Below are positions 12,512 to 19,338 of a stretch of 64,000 bases of DNA, piece by piece. Below the pieces are notes generated by a model. The model ran no database searches. It saw only the letters and a list, made by a program, of their open reading frames with translations, and was not told the origin of the DNA. Position 1 is the stretch's first letter, and each line of letters opens with the position of its first letter. This DNA is from Acuticoccus sp051016205 (GTDB lineage: Bacteria; Pseudomonadota; Alphaproteobacteria; Rhizobiales; Amorphaceae): assembly GCA_051016205.1 (NCBI GenBank), contig CP136534.1, positions 1,426,001 to 1,490,000 of the forward strand, read 5' to 3'. Position numbers and translations under genes: made by a program.

Positions 12512-12940
12512 CTAGAGCCCGTCGACCAGGGCGGCGATCCGCGCCCCGTCCAGCCGTGCGTGAACGTCCTTGCCAATCATTGCCGCAGGGCCGATGGCGC
12601 AAAGACCGAGGCAGTAGACCGACTGCACGCGCACCTTGTCGCCCGCAATGGCCTCGGCCTGTTCGGCAAGGGCTTCAGAACCGCGCGCCTGGCAGGCTTC
12701 CGCACGGCACAGCTTGATGATGGGCCGCGTCTCGGCCGTCTCGGTATAGTCGTGGTAAAAGCTCACGACGCCGTGCACTTCGGCCCGGGTCAGGTTCAAG
12801 GCATCGGCCACGCGCCGTCGCGCCGCCTCGTCGATGCAGCCGAATTCGTCCTGAATATCGTTCAATATGGGCAACAAAGGGCCATCGCGGCCTTGGTGGG
12901 CACGGATGATCTCTTCGAGCCTTGTTTCCTCGATGCTCAC
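12512..12940 (-). CDS. fdsG: NAD-dependent formate dehydrogenase gamma subunit
   Basis: A NuoE-like 2Fe-2S protein, 142 residues from the GTG at 12940, which has an aggg site 8 nt upstream. A TTG start at 12970 would add 10 residues and cannot be excluded. The cluster ligands are visible as LCRAEAC and YCLGLC. It is the first gene of the fdsG-fdsB-fdsA-fdsD-fdhD operon, and passes electrons between the alpha and beta subunits in the soluble cytoplasmic complex. Confidence 0.92.
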   Translation of the reverse strand: MSIEETRLEEIIRAHQGRDGPLLPILNDIQDEFGCIDEAARRRVADALNLTRAEVHGVVSFYHDYTETAETRPIIKLCRAEACQARGSEALAEQAEAIAGDKVRVQSVYCLGLCAIGPAAMIGKDVHARLDGARIAALVDGL

Positions 12941-13122
12941 GCGTGACACCCTGACTGCGGCATCTTTCAACTCTGGCGCCGCTTAACGCCAAGCCGTAGC
13001 AGCGGAAAGATCCTCCGAACAAGCAGAATCGTCAGTCAAATGGTGGAATTTTCATCCGGAACTTCCCTGCAAGGCCCGGCGACTGGCGTTGTTTGCAGGT
13101 GAGATAACTGAAAGCACGGCTT

Positions 13123-13138
13123 TGTGATGGGTGTCACG
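13123..13138. promoter_or_regulatory. CRP-like palindromic site
   Basis: TGTGA-N6-TCACG in the divergent gap between fdsG and the secreted protein at 13217. It differs from the CRP consensus TGTGA-N6-TCACA by one base. It lies about 80 bp before 13217 and about 185 bp before fdsG, so it could serve either gene. The regulator is inferred. Confidence 0.35.
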
Positions 13139-13216
13139 GGCGGTTTTTCTGAACACGGCCATCTTCGGTGTGTCGCCGGGGCAGACCGGCAAACTGGAAA
13201 AACCGGAGACACCGAC

Positions 13217-13537
13217 ATGACCATCAAGACCAACCTCGCAGCCCTCGGCACCGCTTTCGTCATCGGCCTCACGGCCCTTTCGCCCACCACAGGCGTCCAG
13301 GCCGCGCCGCTTGCTCCCGCCGCGGTTGCGCAAGTGGGCACTGCCACTGCCGAAGCCGGCGTCATCGAAGTGGGTCGCCGCCACAAGCGCCGCCACGGTG
13401 TGCGCGTGTACTTCGACCACGACTATGGCTACCGCGGCCATCGTCGCTGCCGCATCAAGCGCGTCAAGGTATACGACCCCTACTACGGTGAGTACTTCAT
13501 CGAAAAACGCAAGGTTTGCCGCCGCCGCCATTGGTAA
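13217..13537 (+). CDS. small secreted basic protein of unknown function
   Basis: A 106-residue protein with a typical Sec signal peptide: a lysine near the start, a hydrophobic stretch LAALGTAFVIGLTAL, and an Ala-X-Ala cleavage site near VQAAP. The mature part is rich in His, Arg, Lys and Tyr (RRHKRRHGVRVYFDHDYGYR) and has two cysteines near the C-terminus that could form a disulfide. Short proteins of this kind are frequent in Hyphomicrobiales. No function can be assigned. The ATG follows a ccggag site, and a strong terminator ends the unit. Confidence 0.75.
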   Translation: MTIKTNLAALGTAFVIGLTALSPTTGVQAAPLAPAAVAQVGTATAEAGVIEVGRRHKRRHGVRVYFDHDYGYRGHRRCRIKRVKVYDPYYGEYFIEKRKVCRRRHW

Positions 13538-13557
13538 TGCGTACGGCTCCCGGCAAG

Positions 13558-13585
13558 ACGCCCCCGGAAACGGGGGCGTTTTTTT
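13558..13585 (+). terminator. rho-independent terminator
   Basis: Perfect 8-bp stem acgccccc/gggggcgt (13558-13565 with 13572-13579), a 6-nt loop, then seven T residues. It ends the 13217 gene 20 nt after its stop. Confidence 0.93.
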
Positions 13586-13611
13586 GTGTGGGTGCAGCCG
13601 ATACGTCAGCC

Positions 13612-14745
13612 CTACATGGCGTCACGGATCATCGCGGCGAAATCACCCTCCGAAGCGGGCCGCGGATTGGTGGCGGTGGAGTGATCTTCCAGCGAAAACT
13701 TTGCCGCTGTCTCAACCACATCATCCGCAAGGCCCATCTCCGACAAGTTGGGCGGCAGGCCAATGGCCTGGTTCAATCCGGCAAAGGCACCGGCAAGATC
13801 CGCCCCCGCCTCAAACCCCAGAAGACTACGGATCTTACGGTACTTCTGCTCGCATGCCGGCTCGTTGAAGCGCAGGACCGGCGGCAGCATCACCGCATTC
13901 AAAGTGCCGTGGTGGAGGGTGTGACCCTTCAAACCGCCCAGCGCGTGGGAGATGGAGTGGACCGCCCCGAGCCCTTTTTGGAAGGCAAGCGCGCCTTGAA
14001 GGGCCGCCATCATCATTTCGCTGCGGGCGTTCATGTCGTTCCCGTCCATCACAGCAAGGCGCAGGTTCGACCAGGCGCGCGCAAGACCATCCAGCGCGAT
14101 GGCGTCGGCGGGCGGGTTCACCCGCGGGCTCAGGTACGTTTCGACACAGTGGGAAAGGGCATCCATCCCCGTTGCTGCCGTCAGGCGCGGTGGCAGGCTG
14201 CGCGTCAGTTCAGGGTCGCAGATCGCCGCTGTCGGAATGAGGTTTGGAGAGACAATGCCAAGCTTTCGTTCATTGTCGAGGGTGATCAGCGCCGCGCGCC
14301 CCACCTCGCTCCCCGTCCCAGCCGTCGTGGGGATGGCGATCACAGGCAGGACGTTGCGGCCGATCCGGCTCACGCCACCGCGGATCGCCGCATACGTCTC
14401 AAGCGGGCCGTCGTGGGTGGCAAGCAGGGCGACTGCCTTGGCAAGGTCGATGCTGGAGCCGCCACCGATCGCCACAAGACCGTCAGCCTTTGCGTCCTTG
14501 AGGGCAGCAAGCGCCTCGTCCACTGCGGCCTTCGTAGGGTTCTGGGGCGTTCGGTCAAACACCGCAGAGGCAGCGTCAAGGCCGCCAGCGTTTCGCACGG
14601 TCTCCACAAGGCCCGCTGCGGCCAGACCCGGGTCGGTGACGATCATCGGCCGGGCGATCCCCTGCTCGCCGATTTCTTGGCCCAGCTCCCCAAGTGCGCC
14701 GCAACCGAACCGGATCTTTGTCAAATATGTGATAATGTCGGACAT
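13612..14745 (-). CDS. iron-containing alcohol dehydrogenase
   Basis: A 377-residue group III (Fe-dependent) NAD(P)-linked alcohol dehydrogenase. The dinucleotide motif GGGSSIDLAKA and the TTAGTGSE segment are present. Metal ligands are found in GMDALSHCVE (Asp, His), in HSISHALGG and in HTLHHG. The substrate cannot be read; relatives oxidise or reduce short alcohols, lactaldehyde, 1,3-propanediol or hydroxybutyrate. The gene stands alone on the - strand, converging on the terminator at 13558. A formate-linked or C1 role is possible from its neighbour, but that is only a guess. Confidence 0.9.
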   Translation of the reverse strand: MSDIITYLTKIRFGCGALGELGQEIGEQGIARPMIVTDPGLAAAGLVETVRNAGGLDAASAVFDRTPQNPTKAAVDEALAALKDAKADGLVAIGGGSSIDLAKAVALLATHDGPLETYAAIRGGVSRIGRNVLPVIAIPTTAGTGSEVGRAALITLDNERKLGIVSPNLIPTAAICDPELTRSLPPRLTAATGMDALSHCVETYLSPRVNPPADAIALDGLARAWSNLRLAVMDGNDMNARSEMMMAALQGALAFQKGLGAVHSISHALGGLKGHTLHHGTLNAVMLPPVLRFNEPACEQKYRKIRSLLGFEAGADLAGAFAGLNQAIGLPPNLSEMGLADDVVETAAKFSLEDHSTATNPRPASEGDFAAMIRDAM

Positions 14746-14962
14746 AACGCTCTCTCACCGATACCCAGAACAGTTCAGGGCGGGCACGCGGTGTAAAGCA
14801 TAAACAGACGCAGAGCGCCTGCGCATCCCGCTGAGGCAACTTATACGTTGAAGACTGTGCATTTGCCCGTCAGTCTTCGACACATCGGCGGAAAAGGGTG
14901 ACACGGCCCAGACCCGCATGACTGCCACGGGGCCAGACGGCGTGCGGCGCAACGGGGACCTT

Positions 14963-15739
14963 ATGTGGAAGATCGATCTGCGCGCGACGCTGATCCTCAC
15001 ATTCCTTTGCATCCTAGGATCCTTGTCCATCATGCCTGCGGTGTTGGCGGCGCGCGCAAGGGTCGACGCTGCGGCCGTGCCGTGGTGGGAGCTTTATGGC
15101 TCGGCGGTGCTCAACTCGGTCATCTTGTTCGGCCTTGCCGCCTTCTTCGGCCTGCGCGCTGCTCGCGCCGCGGGGCTCAAGGGGGCGCCACTGTTCACCC
15201 AATGGGCGGGCGGAGAGAAGGCGCCGCCGCTCGTCGCAGCCTTCGTCCTGTCAGCAGGCCTTGGCATTGTGGCGGGCGCTGCGGTTTTCCTGTGCGACCT
15301 TTACATCTTCCACTCAGGCGCGTCGGCCGCCACAAGCACGGCAAGCGAGGCGGCCGCCACCACGTCATTCTTCGAGAACCTTCTTGGAGGGGTCTTGTAC
15401 GGCGGCATCAACGAGGAGGTGTTGATGCGCCTCTTCGTCCTGTCTGCCCTTGTGTATCTGGGTGGGTTTGTCGCCGGCCGAACGCCGCGTGGCAGGGCGA
15501 TCCTTATCGGCATCGCCATTGTCCTTGCCGCGGTGGGTTTTGGTCTTGCCCACCTTCCCATCACTGCCACCATGACGGAGATCACCCCCTTTATCGTCCT
15601 TCGCGCCGTGGTGTTGAATGGTATTGTGGGCGTCCTGGCAGGGATCCTTTACGTGCGCTACGGGCTGGAGGCGGCGGCCGTCTCCCATGCGGCCGCGCAC
15701 ATTCCAATCCAAACCGGCGTCCTGGTGCTGGCGCTGTGA
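14963..15739 (+). CDS. CPBP family intramembrane metalloprotease
   Basis: A 258-residue multi-pass membrane protein of the CPBP (Abi, Rce1-like) family. The catalytic motif EExxxR is seen as EEVLMR (Glu151, Glu152, Arg156), with His197 in FGLAHLP and His242/His246 in VSHAAAHI. The ATG at 14963 is preceded by gggga with good spacing; a longer start at 14918 is less likely. It stands 40 nt before the NHLM secretion genes on the same strand, so it probably belongs to the RiPP operon. CPBP proteins in bacteriocin clusters are linked to leader processing or self-immunity; which applies here is not known. Confidence 0.85.
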   Translation: MWKIDLRATLILTFLCILGSLSIMPAVLAARARVDAAAVPWWELYGSAVLNSVILFGLAAFFGLRAARAAGLKGAPLFTQWAGGEKAPPLVAAFVLSAGLGIVAGAAVFLCDLYIFHSGASAATSTASEAAATTSFFENLLGGVLYGGINEEVLMRLFVLSALVYLGGFVAGRTPRGRAILIGIAIVLAAVGFGLAHLPITATMTEITPFIVLRAVVLNGIVGVLAGILYVRYGLEAAAVSHAAAHIPIQTGVLVLAL

Positions 15740-15779
15740 TGGGACGGCACATGCCAAAAACCTTGCGAAGGAGCGCGGC

Positions 15780-17030
15780 GTGAGCGTTGCCGACATCAAC
15801 CCGCGCCGGCCGCTGCAAAGCCCCGATCAGCTCAATCGGGCGATCAAGCTCACCAAACCGTCGAGCTGGCTCCTTCTTGCCGTCCTCGGCCTTTGTATCG
15901 GCTCCATCATCGCCTGGGGATTTTTGGGCCGACTGACGGTCTATGTGGAGGGGCAGGGCCTCCTCCAGCTGGATGGGGGCATCAACTACGACATCAGAGC
16001 AACGGCCACGGGAACCATCCAATCGGTTCTCATCGAGCGGGGCCAGGAGGTGCAAAAGGGTGACCCCCTCTTCACCATCCAGCAGGACGAACTGGTCGCA
16101 AGGCGCAACGCCGCGAAGGCCTCCTACGACGGTCAAAAGCATGAGTTCGAGCGCTACAAAACCCAGTCAGACCAGGATGTGGATCGCCGCCGCGCCAACC
16201 TCGACACGGAGCTGAAGTCCCTCAACGCAGACCTTCAAGGCCAAAAGACCAACGAGGAGCAGCTGCGGCAGATCTACGCCTCCCAGCAAGATCTCATCAA
16301 ACGCGGCCTCACCACCCAGCCCCAGGTGCAGGACGCCTTTCAGGCGCTTGTGGCGGTGCAGCAGTCCATCCGCGAAATCAACGATCGCCTGGCCACCTTG
16401 CAGCTGGACCAGGTGGAGTTTGAAGACCAGGTCAACAAGAACCAGGCCGACCTGCAGATCTCCGTCATCAACGCGGAAGGCGCCGTCAAGGACATTGACG
16501 CGCAAATCCAGTTCGGCGGGACCATCACCTCGCCCTCCGCAGGCCTGGTGACGGAGATCACCACGGAAGTCAGCGCCCTTGTGAACGCGGGCGATGAACT
16601 TGCCACCATCGAATCTGGCGAAGACTCGCTCATCGTGCGCGGCTACATGCCCATCGGCAAAGGCAAGCAGGTGGAACCTGGGATGACTGCGGAAGTCTCT
16701 CCCACATCGGTGGAGCGCAACGTCTATGGCTCGGCACGGGGCACCGTGGTGGCCGTCAGCCGTTTGCCCCTCACCGAGCCTGCACTCATGAACGTTCTGG
16801 GCAATCAGGCGCTGGTCAACCAGCTGATGGAAACGGGCGCCCCCATCGAAGTGCGCGTGGAGCTTGAAAAGGATCCCTCCACCGAAAGCGGCTTCAAGTG
16901 GACATCCTCTGAAGGACCCCCCGTCCAGCTGACGCCAGGCACCACTGCGGACGTGCGGGTGGAGACCCGCAAGCGCCGGCCCGTCTCCCTTGTCATCCCC
17001 GTCCTGCAGACATGGTTCGGGACGGAATGA
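15780..17030 (+). CDS. NHLM-type bacteriocin secretion protein (HlyD family)
   Basis: A 416-residue periplasmic adaptor. The GTG start at 15780 has a ggag site 7 nt upstream. One N-terminal membrane anchor is present (residues 30-49). It is followed by a split biotinyl/lipoyl domain (IRATATGTIQSVLIERGQEV and a matching C-terminal half near TITSPSAGLVTEI), a long coiled-coil hairpin rich in Gln, Asp, Lys and Arg (about 95-230), and a beta-barrel with an ARGTVVAVSRLPLTEP stretch. The family bridges an inner-membrane ABC exporter to the cell exterior in NHLP/Nif11 peptide clusters. Immediately downstream are the two matching ABC transporters. Confidence 0.9.
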   Translation: MSVADINPRRPLQSPDQLNRAIKLTKPSSWLLLAVLGLCIGSIIAWGFLGRLTVYVEGQGLLQLDGGINYDIRATATGTIQSVLIERGQEVQKGDPLFTIQQDELVARRNAAKASYDGQKHEFERYKTQSDQDVDRRRANLDTELKSLNADLQGQKTNEEQLRQIYASQQDLIKRGLTTQPQVQDAFQALVAVQQSIREINDRLATLQLDQVEFEDQVNKNQADLQISVINAEGAVKDIDAQIQFGGTITSPSAGLVTEITTEVSALVNAGDELATIESGEDSLIVRGYMPIGKGKQVEPGMTAEVSPTSVERNVYGSARGTVVAVSRLPLTEPALMNVLGNQALVNQLMETGAPIEVRVELEKDPSTESGFKWTSSEGPPVQLTPGTTADVRVETRKRRPVSLVIPVLQTWFGTE

Positions 17031-17070
17031 GTGGGCGGACGGCACGCGGGCGTTCGCAGAGGACGCCGCT

Positions 17071-19338
17071 GTGAGCGCGCGCGCCTTCGCAAGGCGCCCC
17101 CACAGGGTGTCCACCCCCACCGTCCTTCAGATGGAGTCCATGGAGTGCGGCGCCGCAGCCCTCGGCATGGTGCTCGGCTTTTATCGCCGCTTCGTGCCGT
17201 TGGAGGAGCTGCGGGTGGCCTGCGGCGTCTCCCGCGACGGTGTGAAGATCTCCCACATCCGCAGCGCCGCAACCGAGTATGGGCTCGACACAAAGGCGCT
17301 ACAGCTCACCTCCGATCAGGCGCTGAAGCTGCCCCCGCCCTTCATCGCGTTCTGGAACAACAACCATTTCGTCGTTGTGGAAGGGGCAAGCCACGGCCGC
17401 GTGTTCCTGAACGACCCTGCAAGCGGCAGGCGCTCGGTCTCTCGCAAGGACTTCGACGACTCTTTCTCCCACGTCGTGCTTACGCTCAAGCCCACACGCG
17501 CCTTCAAGCAAGGCGGCAAGCGCGCCCACGTCTTCACAGCCCTCCTGCAGTGGACCAGCGGCACACGCCTTGCCCTTTTGATGATTGCCGCCATCAGCCT
17601 TCTTGCCGTTGCACCAGCGATCCTCCTGCCCGCGTTCTTGAAAGTGTTTGTGGATGAGGTGCTGGTTCAGCGCTTCGATGGCTGGCTGTTCCCACTCCTA
17701 TTGGGACTGGTGATTGCAGCGATCCTGAACGCCGCGCTGGTGTGGTTTCAGCAGACCGTCCTTTTGCGCCTTCAGATGAAGTTTGCCATCACGCTGTCGG
17801 CGCGCTTCCTGTGGCACCTGTTGCAGCTTCCCATCACGTTTTTCACCCAACGCTATGCGGGCGATATCGTCTCGCGGGTGTCTTCGGCAAACTTCATGGC
17901 AGGCCTGTTGTCGGGGCCGATGCCCGAAATCTTCGTCAATGTCCTGACGGCGGCTGCCTACGCGCTGATCCTCGCCCTTTTCAGCCCGGAGTTGACGGCG
18001 ATCGCCCTTGGCCTCACCGCCCTCAACATGGTTGCCGTCGGCCTTGTCCAACGACGGCTGCGCGACCTCAACGCCTCCCTCCTCAACACCAGCGCGAAGG
18101 TGACGGGGGCGGCGATGGCCGGTCTTCAATCCATGGAGACCATCAAGGCGACCGGCACGGAGAGCGACTTTTTCCGTGTCTGGTCAGGCTACCAGACCAA
18201 CTCGGTCACCACCTCCCAACGCCTTCACCGCACGTCCGTCCTTTTGAACGCGATGCCGACCTTCTTGAGCGCAGTGACGACGGCGGCCGTCCTTAGCATC
18301 GGTGCGCTCCTCATCATCAGTGGATCTTTGTCCATTGGTGGGCTGGTGGCGTTTCAGATGCTGCTTGGCCACTTCGTCGGGCCGGTGCACCAGTTGATTG
18401 GCTTCAACACACAGGTTCAGGAGGCAACGGGCCACGTCAATCGCCTCAACGATGTGTTCCTGTCGCCCACCGACCCCCTCGTCCGGTCACAGCTTGGCAT
18501 CGACCAGGCTCCGCCAAGACCGCGCGGGTTGAAAGGGATGGTGAGCCGCGTCATCCCCAAGCGCCGCAAGCCGTCGAAGCCTGACGCAAAATTGCAGGCA
18601 CTCCCTGCAGGCGCCGTGCTTTCTGGGCGGATCGAGCTGCGCGATGTAAGCTTTGCCTTCACCAAGCTCGACCCGCCCTTCATCAAGAACGTGAACATCT
18701 CCATCGAACCAGGCCAGAGGATTGCTCTCGTCGGTCCCAGCGGTAGCGGCAAATCCACCTTGCTGCGCCTTCTGCTCGGCCTTTATCAGCCGACGGACGG
18801 AGTGGTCCTTTACGACGGCAAACCGATCCACGATGTCGGCCGACAGGCCATGACGGCCTCTGTCGCCTGGGTGGATCAGGACATTTACCTGTTCGAGGGG
18901 ACTGTCGTTGAAAACCTCACCCTTTGGGACGATCTTGCCCCCTGGGAGGCCGTGGTGGATGCCTCCAAGGACGCGTGCATCCACGAAGCCATCATCGATC
19001 GGGCCGGCGGCTACGGCGCTAAAGTCCAGGAAGGTGGGCGCAACTTTTCAGGCGGTCAGCGCCAGAGGCTGGAAATTGCCCGCGCCCTCGCCCGCCAACC
19101 CTCCATCATCGTGCTGGATGAGGCGACCTCGGCCCTAGACGCCTATACCGAGGCCACCGTCAACCGCAACATTCAGCGGCGGGGTATCACCTCCATCAAT
19201 GTTGCCCATCGCCTGTCCACCATCCGCGATTGCGAGATGATCTACGTCATCAAAGACGGGCAGGTGGTGGAACAGGGCGGCCACCGGTCTTTGATGCGCG
19301 AGCGCGGCCTCTACGCCGAACTGGTGTCGGCGCGATGA
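17071..19338 (+). CDS. NHLM-type peptidase-containing ABC exporter (PCAT)
   Basis: A 755-residue fusion: a C39 cysteine peptidase, six transmembrane helices and an ATP-binding domain. The peptidase triad is complete: Gln20 and Cys26 in LQMESMECGAAA, His99 in NNNHFVVVEG, Asp115 in LNDPASG. The ATPase has Walker A GPSGSGKST (about 555), signature FSGGQRQRLEIARA (about 659) and Walker B IIVLDEATSALD (about 679). It should cleave the precursor after its Gly-Gly and export the core. The GTG start at 17071 has agagga upstream. It lies 40 nt after the HlyD gene and overlaps the next ABC gene by 4 nt. Confidence 0.94.
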   Translation: MSARAFARRPHRVSTPTVLQMESMECGAAALGMVLGFYRRFVPLEELRVACGVSRDGVKISHIRSAATEYGLDTKALQLTSDQALKLPPPFIAFWNNNHFVVVEGASHGRVFLNDPASGRRSVSRKDFDDSFSHVVLTLKPTRAFKQGGKRAHVFTALLQWTSGTRLALLMIAAISLLAVAPAILLPAFLKVFVDEVLVQRFDGWLFPLLLGLVIAAILNAALVWFQQTVLLRLQMKFAITLSARFLWHLLQLPITFFTQRYAGDIVSRVSSANFMAGLLSGPMPEIFVNVLTAAAYALILALFSPELTAIALGLTALNMVAVGLVQRRLRDLNASLLNTSAKVTGAAMAGLQSMETIKATGTESDFFRVWSGYQTNSVTTSQRLHRTSVLLNAMPTFLSAVTTAAVLSIGALLIISGSLSIGGLVAFQMLLGHFVGPVHQLIGFNTQVQEATGHVNRLNDVFLSPTDPLVRSQLGIDQAPPRPRGLKGMVSRVIPKRRKPSKPDAKLQALPAGAVLSGRIELRDVSFAFTKLDPPFIKNVNISIEPGQRIALVGPSGSGKSTLLRLLLGLYQPTDGVVLYDGKPIHDVGRQAMTASVAWVDQDIYLFEGTVVENLTLWDDLAPWEAVVDASKDACIHEAIIDRAGGYGAKVQEGGRNFSGGQRQRLEIARALARQPSIIVLDEATSALDAYTEATVNRNIQRRGITSINVAHRLSTIRDCEMIYVIKDGQVVEQGGHRSLMRERGLYAELVSAR

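Noticed and set aside
16167..17293. Long - strand ORFs opposite the HlyD and exporter genes
   Set aside because: Shadow frames; the + strand proteins have all family motifs.
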